Of a stretch of 57,500 bases of DNA, positions 1-28,688 are shown piece by piece. The stretch is from Chrysomallon squamiferum (lineage: Eukaryota; Mollusca; Gastropoda; Neomphalida; Peltospiridae), in the NCBI GenBank assembly GCA_012295275.1, contig CM022673.1, positions 17,311,310 to 17,368,809 on the forward strand. The letters run 5' to 3'. The notes beneath the pieces are model-generated. The model had not been told where the DNA came from. It saw only the letters and a program-made list of their open reading frames with translations, and searched no databases. Made by a program: the position numbers and the translations under genes. The first letter of the stretch is position 1. Every line of letters starts with the position of its first letter.

Positions 1-360
1 GATAAAAAAAATACGAGAGGAAACAAATTTCTTCTACGTGACTCGGTGCAGATGACCCTGAAAGAGTCTTCATCTTTGGAACAGAAGAACATCTTCAATA
101 CTTAGCTACTAATGGTGATTGGTTTGCTGATTGAACTTTTTAAAATAGCACCTCTTCTTTTCTATCAGTTGACAACAATTCATGCTATGAAACATGGGAC
201 TGTGTTACCAGTGCTGTACATCTTCTTCCAAGGAAAAATGCAAGAGTTTGCGTGAGTCGAAGCAATCCTCCTAAACCTCGTTGGACAGTTTGAAGAAATT
301 GAAGTCGTGGACCACCTACAAGGAATTTCTTTTAATGTGGAACTTACACGTTTGAGGTTT
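1..360 (+). pseudogene. Broken MULE-type (FLYWCH-associated) transposase fragment
   Basis: Reading + from about 11 gives a peptide typical of the MULE transposase catalytic domain found in many invertebrate genomes: a 'ERVFIFGTEEHLQYL' block, then 'GDWFADGTF' with the Gly codon now TGA, then 'PLLFYQLTTIHA'. A one-base insertion after the TGA (T-run near 140) shifts the frame. From about 265 a second block, 'LLNLVGQFEEIEVVDHLQGI', resembles the C-terminal end of the same proteins. The middle of the transposase is missing between the two blocks. The copy is therefore dead (stop, frameshift, internal deletion) and may also be cut by the window edge. Family assignment is from remembered pattern, not a search. 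Confidence 0.6.
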
Positions 361-578
361 ATGTTATTTGTTTACTGGACAGTTTGAAGAAATTGAAGTT
401 GATGACTGCCTAGGAGTGTTATAATAATTAGGAACAAAATGTTTGAAGTTTATGATTTGTGTACTGTTTGTTTTTCTTAAATAATAAGTACAATAATAAT
501 AATAATAACAACAAATGTTTTATTGTCAGTGAGGTTTTGTCAGCGCGCTAGTTCACGGTTAAATCGGCGCGCTTATGT

Positions 579-688
579 CGCTGAGTGTGTGCGTGTGTGC
601 GCGTGTGTGCTTGTGTGTGTGTGCGTGTGTGTGTGTGTGTATATATGTAGCAAACAATAACAAACAACAAATAACAACAACAACAACA

Positions 689-765
<77 letters not shown>
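579..765. repeat. Compound microsatellite: GT, CAA, AAT
   Basis: A (GT)n tract with occasional GC interruptions (about 583-641) is followed by CAA repeats (about 672-690) and a near-perfect (AAT)n run (692-763). Open frames over this stretch are artefacts of the repeats. Confidence 0.95.
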
Positions 766-766
<1 letters not shown>

Positions 767-1074
767 GCTTCCTGTAGAAATGAATTCTCAAATCACATGT
801 TGGACGTTACTTGCAGTACGTAGCTTCGAGCATTTAATAGCACGTCCTGATCGACAGACTGAACACGGCGTGAAGCTTCGTTTGCTGTTTATCATAAACT
901 GGTACTTCAGCCAGTGCCAGTAATGTAGTTAACGAGTTAACATCCAGGAGCAATACATGATGGCGCATACAGAGTAACTCGCATGTCTGTCACTGATAAC
1001 TGAAATCAAGTCTCCAGATAGTTACTGTCATTTGTAGCTACTTAATTAAACTGATTGGGATATCTAGGGTCGGA

Positions 1075-1195
<121 letters not shown>

Positions 1196-2719
1196 GAAGA
1201 AAGAAATATAGTCATATTATTCATCTTTACGAAGACGCTCTTGATGACTAATCATCAAAAAAGGTCATAAAAGTCTACAGTGTTTTTTTCAAATATAAAA
1301 TAAATTTTATAAAGTAGACAAATTAAATTATTGTATCAGTTTGTGTACTTGGAGTGGAATTCCTTTACCGAATAAATCAGAAAGATTAAATTACAGATAC
1401 ATAAATAAACATATCAGTGAGAGAGAGAGAGAAGGAACAATCTTTATGTTTGATATAAAAGTGATGGTTCGCAGGAATATAATAGATAATGGACACATCT
1501 GATAAAATTATGTTATTTCTTAGCTAAATGAAAAATTCAATAATCTTATTTAGTTTTGGAGAAATGCGACTTTGAATCGTTATATAATCGACAATCCTAT
1601 TTGCGGTAAATGAGCAACGTTTTACTAAACGTATGTAATGATCCATAATTTTGCCTAGCAAATGTTTGGTACGAAAATAACCAGCAGGTTTCACAGAAGT
1701 CAAAGAAACTATTCATTTTAGATAAAACTGGGTCTATTGAGTTCTGTGTTTCTAGAGTTTGAGGCTCGACTAACCATTACAAAATGGGTAAACAAAGTAA
1801 GAAACGTTGCATGTTATCGCACAATACTTCAGAAGTATGTACATTTTAAGGCGGAGTGAAGATATTGCCTCGAAGCATCAAAGCGCACTGTGCGACTTAT
1901 CCATGATTTTCGCATGCACCGTCACAATATATAAGGGAGACAGAAATGGAATGAGAGAGAAAGAGAGCGAGATAACGAGACTGGTGCAAAGAAAACTAGC
2001 GAGAGACAGAAAGAGTAGTTCAGAAGAGAGGCAGACAGAGGCAGACAGACGACAGGTAGACGATAAACAGATAGCATATTTTTTTAAGTAAAATATCCTG
2101 ACATTTTGACACTAAATTAAAAGATAGAATTCCTAACAATATTTCACACCCAGCAGCTGAAATAGAGAGTCTTATCCCCTGTCTACTGCGAGTCGAATAC
2201 TCACAGAATTTAACTCTAGACAATCGAATCTGCCTTTTGAGAATAAATCTGGTTCAAGGCTCGTATTTAAATCACTGACTGCAATATAGCTGAATGTTAA
2301 TAGTTTTATCAAGATAGTATTTACAAGACTTATGATGTCTAGGTAATTTGAAGGTTTATTGGCTTTGAAGCCAGCATTTTGAAATTTTTGTCAGATCTAA
2401 GACCATCTCTAAATTAAACGTCCTTGAACTTTGGAGCGAAACTAATGAACACGTGACTGCTACCATGTCGTTATCTTTCCACTACTCAATGTCTGATTAT
2501 CATTTTTTCACTCCAGACAGAAAATTCATTTCTTTCTAAATATTAAAAATAAATACCTCTGATGAAATATATCAGTGACCAGACATAATAAGCTTATAAG
2601 ACATAAAACTTTGAAGTACGTGGTCATTATCTGATGTTTGAAAAATTCGTTATATGCGCACGTTTTATAAGACATTAGAGATTGTTAACATTATTAATAA
2701 TAACAGTATATGTGTAATT

Positions 2720-2805
2720 ATACATACATACACGCACATATATACATACAACATACATACATACATACATATGTATAGATACATACAAACATACATATAT
2801 ACAGA
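2720..2805. repeat. (ACAT)n imperfect microsatellite
   Basis: Imperfect CATA/TACA tetranucleotide repeats. Confidence 0.85.
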
Positions 2806-3552
2806 GTGGATAGTGATTAAACTAAGATATATGTTCAGTCAGGATGGATGAATTTGTTTCATTCTTTTTGTATCATTAACTAATACTACCACAACAACAA
2901 TAATAATTACAAATAACCATAGTGGATGATGAAGTAGTAACTGCTGAACCAGCAGGAAAAACAACCATACGTTAACATCAGCAACGACAACAATAGTAAC
3001 ATTAAAAATAATAAAAACAAGAAGAAGAAGAAGAAAAGTTAACGATGACAGTGATTTCTATGATTACCACAAAGACGATGGTGAAGATGATGACGATTAT
3101 GATAAAAACTTTCTGTTCAATTATCTTTATTTTATAATTAAGCTATTTCTCACAGCAAAATTATAAAAAAGAACCAAAATTCACTGTAAACCCATTATTG
3201 GGAATGTTCCTTTTATTTGGTATTTCAGATAAAACTCATACCTTTCCGGTTGGAGTCTTTATTTAATTAGAACTGGAACTGAGAATAACTAAAGAACAAG
3301 TACGTAGTTATCAGTTCAGACTGTTGATCGAAAAAAAAAAAAAAAAATAGTCTCACGCCAATTCCATTCACAGTTCAAAAGTTCCCTGAACGAAGCATCA
3401 AAGTCACGTGCATAAGTAAACCATTTTACTTGTTGTTTTAGCTTTACTGCAATTCAAAGACGGTTGATTGGGTGTTAGAACATTATTCTATGTAAGTAAG
3501 TTACATAATTACATTAACACGCAGTATTAACATTGCAAAGGTAATAACTTTT

Positions 3553-3556
<4 letters not shown>

Positions 3557-3591
<35 letters not shown>

Positions 3592-3592
3592 T
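3557..3592. repeat. (GA)n microsatellite, short
   Basis: A short GA run with one GC interruption. Confidence 0.9.
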
Positions 3593-4347
3593 TCAATATT
3601 AGTTTAATTTGATAATTATTAATTTTAAAAAATGCTGAAAAATATTTTCAGTTTCTGTCTTGTATCAATGTTTTCTTTTACTATGTTTTCTTTTCATGTT
3701 TTTTTTGTATCAGTGTGCTCTTTAAAAAGTTTCTCAGCAAATCTTTAAAAATTACATAATATTTTTCTTCTTCGTTCCTGTTTTTTTTTTTTAATTTGCA
3801 CAGATTCATTACAATACTACATTCACTGTTCCTTTAAATTAATTTTTTTTAAAAATATGTATTGATTCTAAGCATGCGACATCAAATCAATTTGATCAAA
3901 TTTGACAAAACATCGTGTAACTGTCAAATATCGTTTTATATATTCACAAAATAATTTATATCATTTTCCAACAGTAATAAATAATAATAATAAAGAATAA
4001 CTGAACAAACCATCATTAATTCTCTTTTTTTTTTTTCTTTAATGATTCTACGTAAGCTTTTAAATACGTTTAAACACGTTTAAAAAGAAAATCTGGATGA
4101 AGTTTAATATTAGGAATATGTGCCTTTTTATAAGAGAGGAAAGCCAGTAATTATAAAAAAACTAATGAAAAAACCGTGGAAGAGGAACAGAAAATAATCT
4201 AATGAAATAAATGAAGTGAATTAATTTCTGGTGTTATCTGACGTTCAGTTGCAGCATGCTAATCAACCACGATAAAAAAATAGATTTATGTGGAAAGTTG
4301 ACGTTAAAACGTTCTTCCTAACACATAAAATAGTCACACGTAAAGTG

Positions 4348-4828
4348 GTCACACACACATACATACACAAAGACACACAGACACAAACACACATACACAC
4401 ACAGACACAAACACACACACACAGACACAAACACAGACACACACACATACACACATACACAAACACACATACACTTACAAACACACACATAGACACACAG
4501 TAACACACACATACACACGCAGAAACACAGACACACATATACATACACTTACAAACACAAACACACACAGACACAAACACAGACACACACACAGACACAA
4601 ACACACATATACACACAGACACAAACACAGTCACACACACATATACACAGACACAAACACACGCACACACTTACAAACACAAACACACACAGACACAAAA
4701 ACAGACACACAGACACAAATACAGACACACACAAACACAAACACAGACATACACAGACACAAACACACACAAACACTCACGCAGACATAAACACACACAG
4801 AATCACACACACAGACACACATACACAA
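4348..4828. repeat. Degenerate CA-rich satellite (CACAGACA/CACAAACA)
   Basis: About 480 bp made almost wholly of ACAC, ACAGACAC and AAACAC units with ACATAC variants. The strand bias is complete: the + strand has almost no G except in CAGA units. Long Cys/Val/Met and Thr/His frames read through it in several phases only because it lacks TAA/TAG/TGA in those phases. They are not genes. Confidence 0.95.
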
Positions 4829-5448
4829 ATATATTTGATAGATGAGAACAAAACAAAAATAAAAAATAAAAAAAGGTAATAATTAAAATAAATGAAATAA
4901 AATAAAATGTTAATAATACAAATGGTTTGAGTTGTTGATAAACATTCATTCATTTCTGGTTTGTTATTAAAGATTTAATGAGAGCAGAAATAACATATTA
5001 GAGTTATTCCACGTGTTAAATAATTTTATAATTCTCCTGTATTAACATTTCTAACCATTCTTACTACGTTTTCTCTGACAATCAAACCAGATTTCTTAAT
5101 AGTTTGCTTTCTTTCACTAAAACACACTGATTTCATTTCTATAAAAGTCATTGAATATCAAACATGTGAAAATTTCCAGATTTACCCTAAAAAGTCTAAA
5201 CCTGAATTATAAATTTAAATTGCAGTTAAATTTAAGATAAAAAAAAAAAAAAAAAAAAAAAATTATTTGAAGAGACGAGAAAGAATCGGTAGATTACATA
5301 AAATATCGACAAAACAAATGACAAATAAGATGCTGTATTTTAAACTGATACTAAATATTTTAATGAAAGTACTATCATGGGAAATGGTTCTTATGCTGTG
5401 AAAATTGAAGATAAACTTGAAAGTTTTTGCCTATACATAGCTTCAGCC

Positions 5449-5690
5449 GTCGATATTTGATCCATTTATTATTATTATTATTATTTCGTTATCCACTTAT
5501 ATTTTGATTGTCAGTATTTGATACATTACATTTTGATTGTTAGTAATTGATATACTTTTATGTTTTGACTATAGAATTTGATCTCCTAGAATTCTGAATG
5601 TCTGACTCACTTTCATTTTGACTGTCAGTATTTGATACACTTATATTTTGACTCAAGATTTTTTCATCCACTTACATATTGACTTTGTAA
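5449..5690. repeat. Decayed ~30-40 bp minisatellite
   Basis: About six diverged copies of a unit like 'TTTTGACTGTCAGTATTTGA' followed by TACACTTA can be aligned (starts near 5497, 5530, 5565, 5612, 5645, 5675). Spacing is uneven, so the array is old. Confidence 0.6.
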
Positions 5691-5756
5691 TTTTCCTAAC
5701 AAATCTAACATCAAAATTTAATGCATGCTTCATGTAACAGTCTAGTTAGCTACCGA

Positions 5757-6010
<254 letters not shown>

Positions 6011-6306
6011 ACTCTTTATCTTTGTATTTATCCCTCTCAAATCTAATATACCTATCTCTCCTTCCAGCCATTCATTTATGCAGTTATCTTTCTGTACAGT
6101 CTGTCCATCTCTCTACGGCAACATGAGTAATAAGATGGACAAAATGTAAGGGAAAAAATACATGTAACATCAGTAATATAAAATTATTTATAAATGTACA
6201 AGAAAACAGCCTGGTGATGCTTTTCCGCATGCTAGAATGCTAATTTTTCTTAAATTAGACAGGTAGAGATGTACAAGGATAGATAGCCAGACAGACAGAC
6301 AAAGAA

Positions 6307-6451
<145 letters not shown>

Positions 6452-6714
6452 AGAAGAAGAAGAGAGAAAGAATATTCAAAAAGAAATATATATAAATAGA
6501 CGGACTGATCGATAGACAGACAGACAGAAAAAGAAGAAACAAGATGGATAGATAGAAAATTTGAAAAGAAAAAGAAAAAAGTATATATATATAAATAATA
6601 AAAACAAAAACAAAGAAACAGAGAAAAAAGATAAGTAGAAGAGAGTAACAACGGATATTTTAATAAGAAAACATTAGATGAATATTTATCAATTGTAACG
6701 ATAAAGGAGTTGAT

Positions 6715-7171
6715 AACCAAGTATATATGCATTGTCAGTACTAGTTGTAATAGTAGGAAATCTACTACAAATAATAACCTAGTGTATGTACATTGTCAGT
6801 ACTAGTTGTAATAGTAGGAAATCTACTGCAAATAATAACCTAGTGTATGTACATTGTCAGTATTAGTTGTAATAGTAGGAAATCTACTGCAAATAATAAC
6901 CTAGTGTATGTACATTGTCAGTACTAGTTGTAATAGTAGGAAATCTACTACAAATAATAACCTAGTGTATGTACATTGTCAGTACTAGTTGTAATAGTAG
7001 GAAATCTACTGCAAATAATAACCTAGTGTATGTACATTGTCAGTACTAGTTGTAATAGTAGGAAATCTACTGCAAATAATAACCTAGTGTATATACATTG
7101 TCAGTACTAGTTGTAATAGTAGGAAATCTACTGCAAATAATAACCTAGTGTATATACATTGTCAGTACTAT
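6715..7171. repeat. 61-bp minisatellite, about 7.5 copies
   Basis: The anchor 'CAGTA(C/T)TAGTTGTAA' recurs at exactly 61-bp steps: 6736, 6797, 6858, 6919, 6980, 7041 and 7102, with a partial copy at 7163. Copies differ at only a few positions (CTACTA/CTACTG, GTATGT/GTATAT, TACT/TATT). Each unit holds a short inverted repeat, TAGTAG-GAAAT-CTACTA/G. No open frame or known element is evident. Confidence 0.93.
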
Positions 7172-7923
7172 TTATAAAAAGAACGGAATCAAGAACAACA
7201 GTATATAATAACACACTACACATAATTACACAAATAATCGCAAACATATTTTACCAGTATAAATAAATAAATAAATAAACAAATAAATAAATACGATAAA
7301 ATAAAATAAACTAAACTAAATAAATGAGTAAATGATAAACAACAACAACCACAACAATAACAATAATAAAAGGAAAAAAAGTAAAAACTAAATTTTCTCA
7401 GTTCGATATCTTCCATCAGAACATTACTTATAAATTACGTAAATTTGGGTAACAATTGACAAATAAATTTCCTCTAGGGATTTTAATGTCTCTAGTTAAG
7501 CTTTCTCTTTCGTTTTTCTGTAATTCAGTATATCACGGCTTGAAGACTTGATATATTAACACGCTATCCATTACTGCAAAAGATTATTTAAAATCAAAAG
7601 AGAATGAAAAAAGTTTGGTCAGGAAACATAGCAAAGAGCTGCTTTGTGTCTCCTGGATAAAAATATAAAATAAATTTAGTTTTTATTTTATAGTTGTGAA
7701 AGGGAAGATTAGCAATGCTAATTTCAACAAATCTTCAAAAGCGCATCTAATCCATGAATTTAGTTACTAGGAATCTAATTACTCATCCAAAGCTACGTTT
7801 AGAATGTTAGAAGATTGATTTTGCAATCTTATTGTCAGTCAATGCTTTTTTAATTTTTATTATTATTTAATTTTTGTTGTTAAAAGTTCTGCAAAAAAGG
7901 ACGACAGATAAATAGATGGACAC

Positions 7924-8104
<181 letters not shown>

Positions 8105-8346
8105 ACACGGAGATAGATTGAAAGGCAGACTGACAAGCATTTTTCTCTATGTTTCTGAACAAAGAAGCTCGTTATCGTAAAGCGTTCTATGAATTACAAC
8201 ATTTTATCATGTTATAACTGAGTCGACATTGGATTAAACATCTTTATTACCACAACAGAAACTTGAAACCTTAATTCCAGTGACGCCTGAGAGTCGATCT
8301 GCGGTTTCTGAAACAATAAATATTGCCGCGGAGTCCAGCCTCAAAG

Positions 8347-8520
8347 AAGTTACGTAATTAGAAGACAGAGCTGAGAGTGGAGAAACCGTCTGTTTGAAAG
8401 GGTGACGGGTAATTACGTTCTAGCCAATCTCTCGCACTGAAGCTAGGTCCGTGATCCTGGTAACCGTTATAGAGAGCGAACCAATCACAAATCGGCTTTG
8501 TCATTAAAGGACCAATAAAA
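8347..8520. promoter_or_regulatory. Possible regulatory segment: CCAAT cluster plus TTACGTAA
   Basis: Within 170 bp of relatively GC- and CpG-rich sequence there are three same-strand CCAAT motifs (8424, 8481, 8512), a palindromic TTACGTAA bZIP-type site (about 8350-8358) and a GACGGGTAATTACG stretch. This composition stands out from the flanking AT/GA DNA. It could be the upstream promoter of the GPCR about 4 kb downstream, or a relic of a mobile element. No transcript start can be seen. Confidence 0.22.
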
Positions 8521-8824
8521 TAATTCGTATCGTGGATTTTTAGATATTTGAGAAGATCTTCTGAGATAATGTTGTAGCTTAATGGAGAAACGATCATCAT
8601 TAGCGGAAAAGAATATTCACAAGTTTCAGAGTTACAGTGAAATAGAATTGGAGAGCGTGTGAAGAAGATGGAGAAATGATGGGAAAAGAAAGCAATAAGG
8701 AATAATTGAAATATTAGTTTATTTTGATAATTATTAATATTAGAAAATTTCTTGTACCAATATTTTCTTATACTATGTTTTCTTATCAAGTTTTTTTTTT
8801 TTTGAGAGAGAAAGATAGATAAAT

Positions 8825-8825
<1 letters not shown>

Positions 8826-8914
<89 letters not shown>
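8826..8914. repeat. (GA)n microsatellite
   Basis: About 88 bp of GA, preceded by GATAGATAAATAGA units. Confidence 0.96.
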
Positions 8915-8915
<1 letters not shown>

Positions 8916-10199
8916 AGTATGGATCGACACAAAGTGAAACAAATGAAAAACGGAAATAGGGAATAAATTAGTTATAAGGATAAAAAAAGAAAGAGGAACA
9001 CTGAAGTAGTGAAATTTATATTTCACTTCGCTGTTAATCCTGTGACTGTTATTAGCAGAAAGTCGTAAAGTAATAAATACGCTATTAAACAACAGGTGAT
9101 TTTAGAAACATGGCCAAAAAAGGGAAGATTAAAAATGTGAACAACTTTTGAAAGTCAGGTTTAATCCAGGAATTCAATAACCAGGAATCTTCTTATATAG
9201 CCAAAACTAACTTTGTGTATCTTAGAACTTTTTATTATTATTATTATTATTTTTTTTATAAACTTAAGAGAAATACAATACACTCAAACTATCAGATAAG
9301 AGAATGAATGTTTCGGCTCTCAAATTTTATTCCGCCGATGTTTCAGTTCTTTTGTGCGACTTCTGCTTTTAACGTAATTTACCTAACGGAATATTCCATA
9401 AAACTAGGAATTTCATGAATTTTACATGGGATCATCTTGATAATACAATAAAATACGACTTGACATTTACAACGTTCTTTGTCAGAGGTGTTTGAAAGAA
9501 GAAGAAAAAAAAATGTATGCCTCAAAAAATTTCAGAAGCATGATAAAATAAGATCAAATAAAATAAAAAAAGAAAAAAAAGAAGAAGAAGAAAAAAAGAA
9601 ATGAATGGTCAGTGTGAATATTAAACGAATACGTAGGGGTGGGGTTGGGTGGGTTGGGGTGGGGGCGAAACAGACGTTTTAAAACAATGGCAAATCTGTT
9701 CACATTTTTCAACGGAGCAGGCACGAGAAACAGTGTTCGAATTTTATTTTTCACACTGAGCGAACACATTTAGTTATGAAATTATTTTATATGTTTCTGT
9801 ATAAGCTATATGGTGTCATAAGATCGCGTGAAGGGAAATATTCAGTTCTATTAGGCTAATCTAGTGAAATATTGAAGAGACAAAGCTAACGCTAACTTTT
9901 TCTAATTTCCATTAAAAACCTCTAATTTAATAAGGCTGGTGTAGGAATTACATCAATAATTTATAAAATCTTGCAGACAACAGTAGACGTGAACCAGTCA
10001 GCGGCGTATTTTGGATTTTCTTTATGTTTTTATTTAAAGAACTTGTATTATATTGATATTCTTTATTGTCAGAAAAGTTTAGTGTGAATAAAACAAAATG
10101 AAATAAAGCAATCTGCAAAACGTTATTAAAAGTTAAACATCTTTGTATAATGTTTGTGAATTAAATAGCGTAATATAATAATAAGTCAAGGTGTCTAAA

Positions 10200-11240
10200 A
10201 TACCTGTAACAAAGTGCATATGAACTTAAAACACTTTTTACAGGCTCTTTTAATACCCTCCCACTTTTTATCCGGGCTAACATGTTCATCGATCTTTCAT
10301 GCTAGTTTGTCTGGAGAGGTCCACTGTTTTATAACTAGCCCACTCCTTTATGTCGTCTCTAGGAATTCGCCTCGAACATCCAACGTTTCAAACTGTCCTG
10401 TATGGTTTTATCTCCCTTAACGATGTCCCATCATCAGCTTGGGTGGGCTCTAGGTAAGTAAATTCTGCCAGCTGTTCAAGATGGTCGTCTTCCTAGCTGT
10501 AATTTCTGAGGTTCTATATTTGCTCTGTCGTGGACTTTCCATTGCGGAAACCAGTTTGTTCTACGGAAAGAATGCCTTCCGCTTGCTTTAAGTATCACCT
10601 TCAGTATGACCATGCTGAGTGGTTTATCAAGCTCATTGTCTGTAGTTTGTACATTTCCGTAGGTTCCCCATCTTCGAAAGTTGGGTTAACTTCCGCAAGG
10701 TTGCATTATCATATGGTCTTCTTTCACAACAGCCTCATGGAAGGTTTTGGCTAGGTTTATGTTTCTTTAAAATCTGTTTGCAATCATGATATAATCAAAC
10801 TGCGGGACTTTCCATTTGGACAGTGCTAGGTGGTCTTGCTATTGACCTTCCATTCTTGGCGTGTTTTGCAAATGGTTAGTTCATAGAAGTGTACAAAGTG
10901 GAGACCCCTGTCTTTTGATATAGCCTGACCGTGCTATTTCTGTCTGCTGTTCTCATCTCACCCATTCAAGTTTTTGACCTATACAAGTGATAAGCCAGGA
11001 ACAGAGTTTCAGCTCATGTTCTAAAAGCTCGATTTTGCTGTCTGCTTGGGCTGTTCATTCATTCCAGATGCCCTATTACCAATGTTCTTATTCGCAACTT
11101 CAAATCAGTTTTTGTCAGTAACCCATATGTCGTCACCACCTCCCTGCCTAGAGTACACGTCGACGTTGTCAACCCAGAACTCGACCAGTGTAGGTATTAA
11201 TCATTTCGTCGATGACATAAGATGCACTAATAGTAAATAA
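10200..11240 (-). mobile_element. Decayed RTE-like non-LTR retrotransposon (LINE)
   Basis: This segment is clearly less AT-rich than its flanks. Reading the - strand from about 11240 downward, pieces of an endonuclease/reverse-transcriptase polyprotein can be followed through many stops and frameshifts. At about 10900-10780 an endonuclease-like stretch resembles the usual 'RRWTWxSPxGxxxNQIDYI'. At about 10580-10510 'VEQTGFRNGKSTTEQI', stop, 'NLR' matches the reverse-transcriptase block EQAGFRxGRSTxxQIFxLR. At about 10490-10430 'LAEFTYLEPTQADDGTSLRE' resembles the post-catalytic 'YLGAxxTKDGTSxxEI' block. The FADD catalytic region between the last two is deleted. The element is non-functional. 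The clade call (RTE-like) is from memory. Confidence 0.6.
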
Positions 11241-11634
11241 ATTCATTCAAAGCAACTTTCTGTATGAATGAAGGACAGTTATCGTTTTTAATACTTTCAG
11301 TGATTATATTAACCTGTATACATATTTAAACAGTAACAAATTTTTTTTTAAAATAATTTATTTACATTCTCTGAATCGATTCTTTCTGACGTTAGCGATC
11401 AGTAGGCATTCTACGTAATACTGAAAATTAATTAGCAGAACTTTAAAAAAAATAACAACTTTTCTAAGCATCAGTCGTTAATTAAATAACACCAGCTGTT
11501 TTCTTCGAGGGATTTTGATCAAATTTTCTTAAAGCATTCTGAGAAAAAAACATCCCCCTCCAAAAAAAATGAATAAAAAAATTAACGTTATTACCTGTTT
11601 TTGTATTTGTAATTTCAAATGTTCTTTCTTCATT

Positions 11635-11636
<2 letters not shown>

Positions 11637-11718
<82 letters not shown>
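11637..11718. repeat. (TC)n microsatellite
   Basis: Uninterrupted TC run of about 82 bp. Confidence 0.97.
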
Positions 11719-11720
<2 letters not shown>

Positions 11721-11742
11721 GTTACTGTAATAAGAAACAAAA

Positions 11743-11773
<31 letters not shown>

Positions 11774-12278
11774 AAAATTCACTTATCTCAACGTTTTCAT
11801 TAAAGCGGAAAAGTAATTTCCTCCTTCAATGCAAAAGAACCAGAGTAGAACATTACTCATTTCGTTCAACTGTTTATTTTTCTACGTTATATGTACTTTT
11901 TTGAATTTTGAAACTAACTGATGAGTAACTCGGTTAAACTTAACATTAATAAAATTTTAAAATTTTAAATGAAATAAACGATGTAAAAGGAAATGAAATG
12001 TGAAATTTTGAGTCAATTTTTTTAACATTTTTCATACTCTGAAAACTTTTTGCTAGCATATTTCGCTCAGGTTTACCGTTCCAGGCTGAAAATACACAGT
12101 GCCTGTTAAACAAAGTTAGTCCACTGCAAATCTGTCACTGCACAAACAAACAAACAAACAAACACAAATAAAAAAATAAAAAATTTAATAAATAAATAAA
12201 TAAATAAAATAATAAAAATATTTGCTGGACAAACTTGAATAAACTTTAGTTTAACAACTAACTTAATATTAAAAGTCA

Positions 12279-12425
<147 letters not shown>

Positions 12426-12547
12426 GTTGGATCCGCTGCTACAGACATTTTTTAAATATTTATTTCTTATCTCTCAATTCGAGTTTTCTGTTTTAGTTTT
12501 TAAGTTTTCATTTCCTACTGGTAAGAAGTTTTCTTTGTCTCTCACAG

Positions 12548-27664
<15,117 letters not shown>

Positions 27665-28100
27665 AAATGTAAATATAGATGTAATAATTTTCTCATCATT
27701 CGAATGTGATACGCCTTTTACAATATCTTTCTTGTTTTATGGGTTTTTAGTCTTTCTCCATTTTAAATTGTTTTTAATATTTTATTTCAAACGAAATCAA
27801 AATTAGAGACTGCCGTCCAAAAACAGGTATTCTTTAATTGTTTGTAATCAATATTAATAGAAAGCTGAAAAATAAATAAGCCGACATATACATTTAAATA
27901 TTAGAAGTAAGATGAAATTATTTTTCGTTAAGAAATTGTTTTTTAGGTAAGGGAGGTAACTGTAGCAAGTATCAGGTAATTTCGTTCTTACTTATTTATT
28001 TATTTATTAGAACACTTTCCAGTTAATATTAGTGATGTGTTTAGAAAAAAGTTATTTTTAGATTAAAAAGGCTAGATAAAAGATACATAGGTCATATGTA
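27665..28100 (+). other. GPCR 3' UTR region with AATAAA
   Basis: Follows the TGA at 27662-27664. AATAAA at 27871-27876 would give a 3' UTR of about 230 nt. Further AATAAA copies are near 28130. The true cleavage site cannot be read from sequence. Confidence 0.45.
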
Positions 28101-28312
28101 GTATATGCACTGTAAATAATTATACGAAAGAATAAATAAATAAACAGTAGTAGTCGTAGCACTAATAATTTTTAGTAAAAGTATTAAGTTTGATAATTTC
28201 GGAATTATTCAGATTTTGAAATATAAGGAGATAGCCTAAGAATAGAATCTAAGTGTAAATACAAATTCCATTTATATTTCATACAACAGTTAAACAAGTA
28301 GTCTGCAGGATT

Positions 28313-28345
28313 TTTGAATTCTTCTTCTTCTTCTTCTTCTTATTA
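28313..28345. repeat. (TTC)n-(TTA)n microsatellite
   Basis: Short TTC then TTA run. Confidence 0.9.
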
Positions 28346-28534
28346 TTATTTCTTTATAATCGTGGCTATGTAAATCAAAAATGAATTGTATTTTGCAGCA
28401 GTATATTTACTTTCAAATGCAAGCTGTTATTTATGAAAATATTTATTTAATAAAATATAGCGGAATAATTTCATTTTGTCTCCAGAAGTTATTTTTTATG
28501 CATTACTCTATGTTATTGGTGCATAGTATTACTA

Positions 28535-28538
28535 CAGT

Positions 28539-28575
<37 letters not shown>

Positions 28576-28608
28576 ACTATTACTACTATTATAAACAAAC
28601 TCTCTCTC

Positions 28609-28687
<79 letters not shown>
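28535..28687. repeat. Compound ACT / GCT / (TC)n microsatellite
   Basis: ACT run, then GCT run (28553-28575), ACT/ATT variants, then a TC run (28600-28686). Confidence 0.96.

Positions 28688-28688
<1 letters not shown>

Noticed and set aside
4263-4828. Several overlapping Cys/Val-rich open frames on the - strand
   Set aside because: Products of the CACAGACA/CACAAACA repeat. Multiple phases are open together and none has non-repeat sequence of note.
6715-7171. CRISPR-like array
   Set aside because: The whole 61-bp unit repeats without variable spacers, and the genome is eukaryotic. It is a minisatellite.
8358-9092. 244-codon open frame on the - strand
   Set aside because: Roughly a quarter of it is Ser/Leu from a GA tract. 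The flanking parts show no domain and no splice context.
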